A DNA stretch of 64,000 bases from Cryptomeria japonica (GCF_030272615.1 NC_081414.1:231323733-231387732); one strand, 5' to 3'; shown: positions 24,511 through 38,745, counted from the stretch's first letter. Notes: generated by a model from the letters alone, not told the origin. Numbers and translations: made by a program.

Positions 24511-25684
24511 TTCTTCACTTGTATTGCTCAAACTGGATATTGCATAACAATAGCTTTGTTTCCTCATCAGATCCTTATCATCTTCCGATATCTGGATAGA
24601 CAGTAATCAACTTGTAACTTCCCCATTATGCTCCGTGACATAAAAAATTGAAAATGCAATAAAACCCTCCTATGGAAAACCACGCTCATACCCAGAGATG
24701 CTAAGTATTAGGTGTTAATCGACCAGCTTAATGATTTCGTTTCTCAGCCCATCATGAGAATAAAGGAATGGGCTTAGGGGTCCACACACGACTAATTAAT
24801 GAAAAAGGGGCATTACAGATTAGAAATGCCCCAGCACATGTTTTTCCAAGCAAAGAAGACATTAAATATGTTGGTCCGACAATGGTGAATGTGAATCAGG
24901 GGACAGATAATACACCGCAATTTATCAACATTGGTAAATTGGTAACCATCAGGATCCAGGGATAAAGGCTACGCCTTTCCATTGATATCATGCACATGGA
25001 CTGTTATAAACGGTTAACTCCATATAAAGTATGTTATAAGATACTTTTATCAAATCAAATGAAAGAGTAAGCAGTTCTTCATTTGTATTGCTCAAACTGG
25101 ATATGGCATAACAAGAGCTTTGTTTCCTCATCAGATCCTTATCATCTTCCGATATCTGGATAGACAGTACGCAACACTAACATCCCATTTTGTCAACATA
25201 CATAATCTTAAGAATCAACTTGTAACTTCCCCATTATGCTCCGTGACATAAAAAATTGAAAATGCCATAAAACCCTCCTATGGAAAACCACGCCCATACC
25301 CAGAGATGCTAAGTATTAGGTATTAATCGACCAGCTTAATGATTTCATTTCTCAGCCCATCATGAAAATAAAGGAATGGGCTTAGGGGTCCACACACGAC
25401 TAATAAATGAAAAAGGGGCATTGCAGATTAGAAATACCCCAGCACATGTTTTTCCAAACAAAGAAGACATTAAATATGTTGGTCCGACAATGGTGAATGT
25501 GAATCAGGGGACAGATAATACACCGCAATTTATCAACATTGGTAAATTGGTAACCATCAGGATCCAGTGATAAAGGCTACGCCTTTCCATTGATATCATG
25601 CACATAGACTGTTATAAACAGTTAACTCCATATAAAGTATCTTATAAGTTATACTTTTATCAAATCAAATGAAAGAGTAAGCAG
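24511..25684. repeat. tandem duplication of about 0.6 kb, two copies
   Basis: Copy 1 is about 24511-25074 and copy 2 about 25075-25684. They are nearly identical apart from scattered substitutions and a block of about 44 bp present only in copy 2 (25170-25213). Both copies hold the same small plus-strand ORF (24768-24965, 65 codons; 25376-25570, 64 codons) starting MGLGVHTRLINEKGALQIRN with few changes. The duplication lies 107 bp from exon 1 inside intron 1. No function is known; the low divergence suggests a recent event. Confidence 0.93.
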
Positions 25685-25791
25685 TCTTAGCAATTTAAAT
25701 CAAACACCACATCTGATGACAACATAGAAAATTAACGAGTATAAAACACAAATAGAAAAGAAAATAGACTATTTAGCAAAAAGTACACTAC

Positions 25792-26865
25792 CTTTATTGT
25801 GGTAGGTCCAAGTCTGGTTATCAATTGCACAAACTCTGCAGCTCTCTGTTTCTCATTCTCCTTAACCATACCGGTAGCTATATCAATTGCAAGATTAGCT
25901 GCAAGATACGAGCACTCCAATATGACCTCAAGCACGCGAGAAATAACATCCACAGGCCTATTCCCAAAGTATTTACCAACACCTTCAGGGTCGTATCGCA
26001 GTGGCAAAGCATCGCCTCCCTCCAAATTCCTTTTATCAAATGCAGTCTTTACAGCAACAGAACCAGCTAAGGTTGCAAGAGCAGTGGTGGCTACTGGAAC
26101 AGGCGCCATGCTAAGCTTTCCCGAATACATACCCAATGCAGCCCCTATTTGCCCTGATACTGCATTAAACTTTTGAGGATCATCCACTACCCCAGCCAAT
26201 AAATTGCCCAACTGAGAGCCTAAGTAAGCACTCAAAATCCAGAGCCGTTCCAAGAGATTAACTACAGAATGGCTCAATTCAACAACACTTTCACTATTAT
26301 TCATATTACTGGTAGCAACTAGCAGTTTATGCAGCAAACTGGAAGCCGATCTTTCCAATAATACAAAATTGTCCGCCAATTTTAAATCTACACCACTACC
26401 GAAACTCTCCGCAATATTTCCACTATTCTCCACTAAGTATCTAACTTTCTCCACTAAAAATGAAGCAGAGCCTTCCAATAGCTCAATCTTCTCACTTAAT
26501 TTTTCTCTGCTTACAATATTTTCCACGCCTAAGCTGTGCATGAAATTCGAAGCAGAGCTTTCGAATCCTTGCAATCTCTCACTTAATTTTCCCCCGTTGA
26601 CCAGATTTTCAGTAATGTTTTCGAAACTTGAGTGGCTCTTATCCACAATGTCTTTTACTAAGTCCGGCAGCTGTGCCGTGCAGTGAACTGCCGGACGGTT
26701 AAGATTCGACTTCAGGCAATTTCTTCTTCTAAATTTTAAGGATTTGTGAATAAAGAGGGGTTTGAAACCTTGAGTAGCGAGACAACTTTGATACATATCT
26801 GGAAATCGGTTAGTGCAGGCGTAAGGTCGTTGGATACAATGCAGCTCCATTGATACTGCAGGCAT
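25792..26865 (-). CDS. ABC1K atypical kinase, exon 1, predicted plastid-targeted
   Basis: The first exon has 358 codons from ATG 26865 to AAG 25792, ending at a donor GTAGTG. Residues 1-65 are basic and rich in Ser, Arg, Asn and Cys with almost no acidic residues, as in a chloroplast transit peptide. Residues 93-108, 122-137 and 162-177 form a threefold repeat (KLSERLQGFESSASNF and relatives). Residues 250-272 are hydrophobic and Ala-rich. From 288 the ABC1K signature begins (LRYDPEGVGKYFGNRP), then RAAEFVQLITRLGPTTIK, whose last lysine starts the KxGQ motif completed in exon 2. Family members in plastids sit on plastoglobules or membranes and affect prenylquinone metabolism. The kinase core lies outside this window, so activity is not shown. 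Reading on past the donor gives only a short spurious tail. Confidence 0.9.
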
Positions 26866-27205
26866 AGTCAGAAAGGCTAACCAGTTTGTTTGTCAGCAGC
26901 CTTGCTTAATCCATGAAAATGATTTCCTCTACTGTATCTCCCCCTGTGTATCTGATCATTGTAAGCGTACTTAAATCGCAGGACTCTGGGTTTTCCTGTT
27001 TGTGGCTAAGTTAGGTACAGACAAAGAACAGCCCATGATCAATAAGTGACGCATCTTCTTACACGAATTTAGAGTTCTTCTAAATAGTTTTTTAATTGAC
27101 AGAATTGATTTTTTTAATTAAAAATAATTGAATCATATAGATATTGGTATCTTTATTTTTAATATTAATAGATATTATATATTATGAAGAATATACTATT
27201 ATTAA
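26866..27205 (-). promoter_or_regulatory. 5' leader and proximal promoter region of the ABC1K gene
   Basis: This is the minus-strand upstream flank of the start codon. It is moderately AT-rich with pyrimidine patches on the + strand. No convincing TATA box or named motif can be fixed by eye, so the call rests on position only. Confidence 0.4.
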
Positions 27206-27720
27206 ATCAAAAGTCATTTTCTAACTAAATTGTTAATTTCAGACATAGACAATTGTTAGTTACAGACAAGATATGATATTAATGTATTCCTGGTAAACAT
27301 CATGTGTCTCAATAGCAATTAAATAGTAATAGGGATAGCAATAATAATATGTATTTGTGTTATATATTATTAGTTCTTCTACATTATAATATTAATGCAT
27401 TATTGAATTTTTTAATGTAAAAAACTTGATGAAAGCAAGACCAATAAAAATCAGAATTAAAATATGTTGACTTAATTTTCTATTGTTTTTTTTCTTCCTT
27501 TTAACTAAATTGTTAGTTCAGACAAAAAAGATAAGATATTAATGTATTCCTGGTTAATATCGGGTGTCTCAATAGCAATTATATAGTCTTTGTTATATAT
27601 TATTAAGTCTTCTACATAAAATAATAATGCATTCATCAAGTTTTTTAATGTAAAAAAATTATGAAAGCATAGACCAATAAAAATCTAGAATTAAAATATG
27701 TTGACTTGATTTTCTATTTT
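27206..27720. repeat. tandem duplication upstream of ABC1K, period about 235-260 bp
   Basis: Shared blocks are TTAATGTATTCCTGGT (27279 and 27539), TGTCTCAATAGCAATTA (about 27305 and 27567) and ATTAAAATATGTTGACTT (about 27457 and 27690). Indels make the period vary. It lies 0.34-0.86 kb upstream of the start codon and could affect regulation, but no evidence shows this. Confidence 0.8.
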
Positions 27721-30700
27721 TTTATTTTTTTTTCCAAATTTATTATTGCTATTATATGTCGGTACATTGGATAATAGCAATTTACGGTATTATTATCATG
27801 ATATAAAATGTGTGCTATTGTTTCAAATTTTCTTTGCATTTTCATAGTACCACTTAAATAATAGTTTTATTTGGAAAATAGTGTTACCAATATGAATAGT
27901 GTTGTGAATTAGAATTATTTTCCCTATTTTCTTTGACTATGCAATAATGATAGGTGGAGCCATTTGAATTTTAATCCTAATAATTTAAAAATAAGAGATG
28001 CATTACATTGGGTTCTTGTCAATAGTTATTATTAGATAGAGTAATTGATGACTAGTTAGATTAGTCACTATCATTTATTCCTTATTTTTGTAGTTGTATT
28101 TGGCTCACTCTCGTACATTTGTCCTTTTAATCCAAAAAATCACAAAGTTAAAAAAAAAACACTTCTAAGAAGACAATAATAATGTACACAAAGAAGGTTG
28201 TTGAAGGGGTATTTCATTCTACAAAGGAAATGCATGGCTCATGAAAATCTCTCATCTTTTTATTGTTTTTAATTAGTACTATGCCAAATCTCATGTGCCT
28301 TGATTCCAAAGTTTTGAAGATTTTGATTTTAGTCTAGATTTTTGCTAGGTTTTACAAACAATAAATGGGTATCAACTCGTAAGTTTAGAATCCTAAAAAT
28401 GGAACAATGAATGATTTTGAAATGATTCGCAACCCATAAAAAACTAACTCTCACCTTTCATAATATAATCCAAAATAGTTTAAGTGGTCATTCAAGTCTA
28501 TTTTAGAAAAGAATATACATAAGATTGATCTCTCATTTGAAGAAGAATAGAGGTTCACATTAGGATATTGTGGACAAATTGAGTTGGTAATCACTAAACA
28601 CGCAACTGTCAATCAATGAGTACAAAAATCCTCTTCCTTGTTCCGAGGAAAAAAGGTGGGTGGGGAAAATTGCATAGATACAATACACAGTTTCTAAAGA
28701 TTCAAGAACTAAATTTTAGATCAGGCATCTATCAAAGTAGAAGACAACTCCTCCAACCCCAATTCATCTCCTCTTGACAAAATGTTACTCAAAAAATGAA
28801 ATTTAATATGGAGATTAATTCATTAACATAATAACCTATAATTTTTTCAGAAGGTTAAACAAATTTGAGTAATTACAATTCATTGGAATTATTCAACCAC
28901 ATTGGACTCCATCACACTTATGTGTTAAAAATCATAGACTCAAAAAATTGTAGAAGAAAACAACAGACAAGAGATATCTAATCATAAGCTTTAAGCAACA
29001 AAGGGCTAATGGACTCAAGACACCTAACAACAATAGATTGATTGTGACCATCAATGGCTATGAATTGCATAGGACCTCATAAAATACTTATTTTAGTCAA
29101 ATATTCCTTCTAAACTAGGTAATACTTATATGTTATCTAATATTTTAAGAATATTGACAAACCCTTTTGTTAACTATAAGTTAACAATGCCATGGCTTAG
29201 AACATATTCAAATAAATCAATAAAAGCACCTATAACAGTAGTTACAAAAAAAAATTAAATAATAAAAATAAAAAAAATGCAAGTTTTCAATGTCCAACAA
29301 GCAAAAATTTATCACTAAAATTAGGGACTAATTTCTTTTAATTTTTGTGCCACTAGAACACCATTTTAGCCATCCATAAAAATATAACTCATTTTTCATA
29401 AGGAAGGTATTTTCCATCAACCTAAACTTGGCTCTTAGTAGTATTATCTTTTGATATGAGCTTTGTCTAAATGTTTACAACTTGATCATTTAGGTAAGAG
29501 TGCACATATAGGTAAGAATGCAGCATGTGTAACATTTACTGATTAACAAAATTGTAAAAAATGATCATGTTTTTACATAGTCCAAAGATGAGGGAAAAAA
29601 AAAAAAAGTTTGTATTTTCTAAAATTAACATCCCAGAGAACATTTTAAAAAAATGATGCATATATGAAATTACACCTCATACCTTCTCCTTTCTATGAAT
29701 AAACCACATCTAAATCGTATCCAATTTGGTTTACATCAGACACTACAAATAAATATTTGCTTCATATTATTTTTTTTAAAATATTGGGTTGTTTGAGAAG
29801 CTACATGACAAGATTTCTTTAGATTTTATTTAAGATAAGATTGTATATATCTTCTCAATGAAGTGAATATTGATTGAATTTGTTGGGTGACATGTCTCAA
29901 TGCATATATATGCATAGATTTTTAGTTATATGTATTTTCAATATAATGATACATACAATAGTATTCAATACGATTAATTCAACCAAAAAAATTAATGTAT
30001 TTAAATCCATTGAAAATATTTATACATAGATTTTAGAAAGGTTAATGAAATGAAATCGACAAAATAATTGCAAATAATTCATTGTAGGTGTAAATATATT
30101 TCAAAGTGATTAATTTTGCTACCTCAAAATGTTATCATATCTATAATAATATCCATTGTCACTCAACACATTAATAGGGTTGACAACTTAACCAAAAAAG
30201 TTAATTCATGATAATTAAAAAAAAAAAAAAAAATTAAAAATTGAGCTACAATTTATTGTTGCAATGGCTGCTTCTAAAATCAACCAATCAAATAACACAT
30301 AATAAAGTTTGAATAATAATTTTATATAAAAAAACAACTTAAGAGTAATTAGCTAGCATCATATCACAATCGTTAAACAAAAAGATCAAAAAATACCAAA
30401 AAATGAATAATAGGGGGCTAACCAAAGAGTCGGCCCCAATCTTCAATGAGGAACTTGCACAATTCCTTATGTTTCTCTTCCTTATGACCATCTTTTCCAA
30501 GCTCCTTATCCTACAAAAAATAAGGTGTTGTGGTCGATATATGCACAACTTTTGAGTTGAATTTGGAAACACACACCAACGTTTTTCCCAAGTCCAGCAC
30601 ATTAATATTATGCATTGAGAGTTCAGCAGCAATAGCATCACATTTGGTATATATGTGGGCATCTCCAAGTTGGTAGTCTTAGTGTTGTCATAGTCCTAAA

Positions 30701-30741
30701 GGTTGGTGTCTTCAAACTAGCTAAAATTATAAACATATAGA
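27721..30741. other. AT-rich intergenic stretch, no gene seen
   Basis: The stretch has many short A- and T-runs and no open frame with recognisable content. The 109-codon minus ORF at 30339-30668 shows no motif I know and lies in sequence of LTR-like composition. Confidence 0.5.
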
Positions 30742-32807
30742 TGTAATATTCCCCTTAATTTTTTTTTTGGTTTTTAGCAATAAGAGTTACAAGCAAACAC
30801 CATAACCCCTTAAGGTTAGAGAAATAATCCAAACTGTTGAAAGGGAACCCTTCCACCTTTTGTTCACCAAGAGCCCAATCTGGGAGGGTGAGAGCATATG
30901 GTGTTCCGGGAATCGTTAGCACCATAAATCAAACTGAAATTACAATGCACGGGCGACAAGCCAACCCCTTCTGCTTATCCAACAGGATAGAAACTGAACT
31001 CTTGGCGATAAACCAACTAAGGGAAATAACAAGAAACTAAAACTCAATCACTATGTCATGTATTTCAGGGGGAGGACATTACATTAAGCTATCACTCTAC
31101 CGCATATTTCAGCGGGAGGACAATTGCATAAAACTTATCACTCGACCACTTATTCAGTGGGAGGATTGAGTACATAAACTGAATTACAAAGCAAGAAGGC
31201 GGCTAAGCCAGCCTCTTCCACTTATGCAGTGGGAATTACAAATAAGAACAACAAGAATGATTGATTAGTACTACTGGAACAATCTTACAAAATAGAGATA
31301 TGAGATAAGATAAGAAGCTTAATGTTGATCTCAAACAATCCACTATCAAAAACACACCACACTTGAACACTACTGCTGTTCTAATTCTGCAAGCTATAGA
31401 AAACACACTATCCAGCCACTATCGGAAACACCAAAACACTCATAACTTTCTCAAAACTAACCGAAAACACACCAAATAAAATGCAAATGACTAATATAAC
31501 ATAGGCAACCAATCCAATACCTCAAACTCGCAACTTGGAAGCCCTGAATGTGTTGCACGCATCCCAAGGTAAGTCTGAAAAATGGCACTACAGAAGCAAG
31601 CTTTGATTTGCAACCAAAAATTGTGATGACCACCAAAAGACGCACCAAGATAGGAGAATGATTGTCTTCCCAATACGCTTCCAAAGAGTCGATACCCAGA
31701 ACGATGCAATCACTTGGTCAAGAGGTATGAGCAAAATATGGTTTTAGCAACTATGCAACCAACAACAAGGAAATACTCCAAAATCCACACAAAACTCTCC
31801 ACAATTTACAGAACACTCACAGATAGCACTGGAATTATAGGAGCACAGTTAGGTACTATCTTCCAAGTACGAAACTGAGACTTAGCTAGGAAGCCACATT
31901 TTCAATCGCCAAACCGGCAGCATAACAATGCAATTTCACAAGATAACCAAAATGGGAGGCCAAGCACCTGCATTTATAGTTTTTTCCCTCTGAAATTCAA
32001 ATGTAAATGCTCCCAAATTCACCTCTCCAATTTGCATTTCATTTCACTATCACATGGCGTCCAAATGATAATTCATTTCATTTCCCAAGGTGGGCGCCCA
32101 AGTTGCATTTTAACCAATAATCAAGCAAGTTCGAACTTGTCTAAGTCTTCAACAATAACTTAATGCATTCTTCAAATTTCAACACCTAATTTAGGAAAAT
32201 ATAACTTTGATATTAGATATAAATATGTCTTTTCCTAAGTCGCCCAATATATCATTAATCAGTAATAAAATAATTAAATATTAAACCTTAGGATAAGGAA
32301 ATGATATTTAATTAAATCACTTATGACTCCAATATCGATTATCAACAAAATCCAGGATGAAGCTGAGCAATGAAGACCACTGAACTGCTACAGGAACAGG
32401 AGCCTGTCCAAACTGCTAAAAATAGAATTGCTCAATATTGTCACTTACTAAAAATAGTAAGTCATGGAATACTCCTCCGAAAAACATGATCTTCACACCC
32501 AAAGAATGAGCTTGGAAAGCTCAGTAAGACAACATCATCCAAACAGCCAAACCCTAACTTACTAAAAATAGTAAGTTCTCACTTCACCAAAGAATCAAAT
32601 GCATGTTATGCCACCCTGGAGCTCATGAAAAACCTGGAAGGAAACCATAGACAGAACCAAAGAATTCCCTCCTGGTAAACCCTAAAAAGCTCGAACATAA
32701 CTCCACAAAAGTTGGAAACCCTAATTCTCCTTTCAAAATAGCCTACGGGTCTTTGGAATAGGCCAATGGACCACTGAACTAATCACTATGGTGAAGGGGA
32801 CATTACA
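30742..32807 (-). mobile_element. solo LTR, TSD ATAGA
   Basis: On the + strand it runs from TGTAATATTCCCC to AAGGGGACATTACA and is flanked by ATAGA on both sides (30737-30741 and 32808-32812). The minus strand starts TGTAATGTCCCC like other gypsy LTRs here, and a TATA-like CTATAAATGCAGG lies on that strand near 31980. It resembles the solo LTR at 8310-10449 near 30870. It has no internal coding part. Confidence 0.85.
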
Positions 32808-33693
32808 ATAGATTATTTATTATGTTTCTAATTATAAAACATTAATTTATCAACATAAGTACATATTATTTGTATCATTACTAATTAATTCAATTAATAA
32901 TCATTAATAATTCCCCCATTTATGGGGTCAGGCAGGCAAGTTAATCTATTCATTGGGGTAATGAAGGACATCAAATGAAAGCTTCCTTATGAAAGATGGA
33001 TTAAAATAAATTTCAACAAATAACTTTGAGTAATTTAAGATTGGATAGAATCAAAAGTGTAATTAGATACCATGAAGACAAGATTTTAAGGATGGTAGTG
33101 AGGAAAGTAGGTAAGACTAACAATAATGTAAGTCAAGTTTCAAGTGGCACTTATAGGAGTGAATATGGGTAGAAAATTAGGTTTTTGAAATATCCACTTA
33201 GAAGTCGATTTGCAAATCATTATTAATGCAATTAGATTGGGCAACACCCCATACTGGAAGAGCTAGGTAGATGGCTAAGATAGATTAAAGATATCTTAGC
33301 TTGGTCTGAAAACTATGTTGTGTCGCATGTATTTTGAGAATGCAATAACACTATGGATGAGGTGGAGGTTGCATCGCTTAATGAAAGGCACAAGTTCCTC
33401 GATCACATCAAGTTATAACAAGTCATCTCCCACACACAAACCCCAGTTGATGAGACGATGACACTTCAAATGGAGACATTCATTTAATGAGGGATCGTCA
33501 ACTTAGTGATCACGATGCCTGACCTCTAAAAAGCAAACAGGTGGGTGGTGCCACTATGCAACAAGTGACCTTCAGCATAGATACAAGCATCTACTTGATG
33601 GCCAAAAAACACCAAATGGCCTTTTTCAGGGATGTTTCTGAATGAAGGCTTATGGAGGTGTTTAAGACTTGAGCGGGGGTAGCTTAACATGTC
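32808..33693. other. unassigned sequence
   Basis: No gene is supported. From about 33250 the base composition becomes less AT-rich and short open plus-strand stretches appear, for example around 33560-33660 (FSIDTSIYLMAKKHQMAFF). These may be the upstream part of the degraded coding sequence in the next entry. Confidence 0.4.
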
Positions 33694-34008
33694 GTGAGAA
33701 TGGTCCTGGGGGATGACTACTTGAGTGGCAACAGGTTATATCGTGTTTACACTAATATTGCTTCCATTATCCTCATAATGTTAGTAGATGTTGAGGGAGA
33801 TCGAGCAGTCAGTAGAGGCCCTCATGGCCAAACTTGTCTGATCAGAGTGGTCTGGTGGTACCAAGAGATACTTGTAGAGAGCAATATCGAGGTAAGATTT
33901 GGCCCCAACGAGAGGATGAGGTCGAAGTTGGGTGAAGGCGATGATGACCCCCTACAAGTGTTGATCATTTGGGAATTGAGCATGAATGTGATAGAGAGGC
34001 AAAATTAG
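33694..34008 (+). pseudogene. unrecognised, probably degraded coding sequence
   Basis: This ORF of 104 codons (MRMVLGDDYLSGNRLYRVY at the start, LQVLIIWELSMNVIERQN at the end) lies in a region whose composition is more gene-like than its surroundings. Coding-like stretches occur upstream in the same direction and continue to about 34150 with stops between. I do not recognise the family. It could be a transposase remnant or a host-gene fragment. Confidence 0.25.
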
Positions 34009-34659
34009 GCGTGGGTAGGATACAACATCCTGAAAGGATGTGTGGAGGGCATGGAGGCAGGTGATAGTAGGTTAGCCTTCTCACTAGTAGAAGAGGAGGG
34101 GGATGTCACAGGGTAGGATGACACTGGGTGGAAGAGGAAGAGGAAGGATGACACTGGGTGGTGCGACATGGAGTATAGTGTGAATAAATTAATTATCTCC
34201 CTGACCACCGACCACCAAACCACCAGAGATTGTCGGCACAGTCCATTTCTTTCACTTGCAGTCATCGAGAAGCCTCTTTCACTCCTATCTACAGTGTGCA
34301 CTGAATTTATTATGTATTTGCCTATAAATTCAATGGTAAGGGCCTGTCTTCAGCAGAGCCCTTTTATGGGTTTCTCCTGTGTCTCTGCTCCAATCCTTTG
34401 TTTGTTTTCATATGGAAGGGTGGTTTCATGATATTGGTTGTTTATAAATATTAGTCTATAGAATGTGTTTATTTTGGTGGTCTCGATAGTAATTAGGATA
34501 GAAGATAGTTGTCAAATTTTGTTGGTTAAGTTTGAAGGATAGTTGATATTCATATCACTCCATGTCTAAATGGGGTCTTTTGATATAGCATTCTTTTTTT
34601 GAAGTTTAATAAATAGGTGTGGCCCGTCATGCCACATTTACTTATTAGAAAAATCAACA
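34009..34659. other. spacer, no gene seen
   Basis: Overlapping short ORFs on both strands (34005-34301, 34168-34431) have no recognisable motif. Confidence 0.4.
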
Positions 34660-35011
34660 ATCATTCTTAATACATAGAGTTATATATATTATATTGAAGA
34701 TTAATTTTATTTAACAATAAATAATTATTATTATTATATATCAATTAATTATAGATAATTATATAATAATTAATATATATTAATATTTCAATATAATAAA
34801 ATATTTACTATAATATATGAATATTGTCATATATTATTGTATATTATTATTAATATTAAGTAATAATAATAATACTTTACATTAACACTATAATAATATA
34901 TTATTATCATAATATTATTATTGAAATATTATTGTTATTAATAATATATTGTATTAGATAAGGATAATAACATTACTATTATAATTATAACTATTATGTG
35001 ATTATAGTAAC
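34660..35011. other. very AT-rich block at the insertion site of the inverted-repeat element
   Basis: It is built of ATT/AAT/TATA words. The same composition resumes at 39608-39770 on the other side of the element, so the element appears to have split one AT-rich block. Confidence 0.6.
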
Positions 35012-35037
35012 GGGTAAGTGCACAAAGATGGTGGTCA
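35012..35037 (+). repeat. left terminal inverted repeat
   Basis: 26 bp starting GGGTAAGTGCACAAAGATGG. It is a perfect inverted match to 39582-39607. Confidence 0.85.
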
Positions 35038-35154
35038 GAAAAGTGGACACACCAAAAAAACAAACATGAAAAACACCAAAACGTGCACCGAGTATTTCAA
35101 ATTTAAAGAACCCAGTATGCGTTTAGGCTCATTTTGTCGAGCCTAGCCAAAGCT

Positions 35155-35226
35155 AAACCGCGTGCGCGGTTTAAAACATACTAACCGCATACACGGTTTA
35201 AAGCATACTAACTGCGTATGCGGTTC
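35155..35226 (+). repeat. left subterminal 27-bp repeats with near-palindromic core
   Basis: Three units at a 27-bp period start at about 35156, 35183 and 35210. Each has a near-palindromic 16-bp core (AACCGCGTGCGCGGTT, AACCGCATACACGGTT, AACTGCGTATGCGGTT) followed by a TAAARCATACT-type spacer. Subterminal clusters like this bind transposase in several DNA transposon groups. That role is inferred here. Confidence 0.8.
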
Positions 35227-35278
35227 TGTCTGTCAATAAAATGCAATTCACTTACATTCCATTAGGTTTTTCAGTAGG

Positions 35279-35401
35279 ATATATACATAAAATATAACAT
35301 TTAAGTATAAGAAAGATAAAAGACAAAGAGAAATAATGCAGATTCTAGTTTTTTGAGTATTCTTATCTTTCTTATACTTTAAGTTATATTTATGTATATA
35401 T
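35279..35401. repeat. inverted repeat with arms of about 40 bp
   Basis: The left arm 35279-35318 and right arm 35364-35401 are near-perfect reverse complements (ATATATACATAAA...GAAAGATA against TATCTTTC...TATGTATATAT), separated by about 45 bp. A direct repeat starting AATGCAGATTCTAG (35335 and 35443) overlaps the loop and right side. Confidence 0.8.
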
Positions 35402-35528
35402 TGTCAGGATGTTTGAGAGTGGTTCCAGATCTCGAAGAGTTACAATGCAGATTCTAGTTTTTTGAGTATTCTTATAAATTTCAAACTTAGTCAAATTTTA
35501 GTAATCAACATGCTCATATCAACATTAT

Positions 35529-38047
<2,519 letters not shown>

Positions 38048-38213
38048 AAATATTATCCAACCAATACATCGATACGATCCAAAGAAACCAATACATTCAT
38101 TTTCTTCAAATGTTCTACTTTATATCCTATCTTCTTTAAAAAAAGAGAGAGAACCGACCACCTTGTCAATCTTCTTATCACCTTATATATATGCAAACAA
38201 AAAGAAGATATAT

Positions 38214-38271
38214 TGGAGGGAGAGGAAGAGAGAAGGGATGGAGGGAGGGAGAGAGGGAGAGGAAGAGAGAG

Positions 38272-38307
<36 letters not shown>

Positions 38308-38343
38308 CACCTTGTACGCGCCTGAGAGGGGGAGAGAGGGAGA
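38214..38343. repeat. polypurine (GA)n tract
   Basis: A GGGAGAGA-type purine run with a pure AG stretch (38275-38306) is briefly interrupted by CACCTTGTACGCGCCT. It is the strand opposite of the tract on the left of the minisatellite. Confidence 0.93.
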
Positions 38344-38487
38344 CAATACACATACGTACACACATATGTGTGTATATATATTTAATATATTATATATTAT
38401 TATATACATATATATATATATATATAAATATTATATATTTTTTATTTTTTATATTATATATAAATTATATATTATATGTATATACAC

Positions 38488-38491
<4 letters not shown>

Positions 38492-38571
<80 letters not shown>
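38492..38571. repeat. (TA)n microsatellite
   Basis: About 40 TA units. More TA-rich sequence precedes it from about 38370. Confidence 0.95.
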
Positions 38572-38573
<2 letters not shown>

Positions 38574-38609
38574 GGCATATTATACACACTCCCAAAATTT
38601 AAACAAACT

Positions 38610-38745
38610 TAGCCCATACGTGCTATTTATAGTAAAAATAGCGTGTACGTGCTTTTTATAGTTAAGATAGAACATACGCGCTTCTTACACCATAATTACC
38701 TCGTACGCGCTTTTTATACCATAGGTACCCCGTATGCACTTTTGT
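38610..38745. repeat. right subterminal 29-bp repeats
   Basis: About four and a half units have a period of 28-30 bp, anchored by CATACGTGC, GTACGTGC, CATACGCGC, GTACGCGC and GTATGCAC at about 38616, 38645, 38673, 38703 and 38731. They are followed by TTTTTATA and an AGATAG- or CATAATTAC-like spacer. The core resembles the TRYGCG-containing core of the left subterminal repeats. Confidence 0.75.

Larger units (their letters stand above)
21256..25791 (-). other. intron 1 of the ABC1K gene (4.5 kb)
   Basis: It is bounded on the minus strand by AAG|GTAGTGTAC at 25791 and AACAG|ATAGGAC at 21256. It contains a copia-type LTR with primer binding site (22.1-22.4 kb), decayed internal sequence to about 24.4 kb and a 0.6 kb tandem duplication (24.5-25.7 kb). 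No extra exon is needed: exon 1 and exon 2 join in frame across the KxGQ motif. Confidence 0.85.

Noticed and set aside
25799-26686. Plus-strand ORFs opposite ABC1K exon 1
   Set aside because: Antisense shadows of the real exon, which has family motifs on the minus strand.
38053-38661. ORFs with Arg-Glu and Ile-Tyr repeats
   Set aside because: They come from GA and TA tracts.
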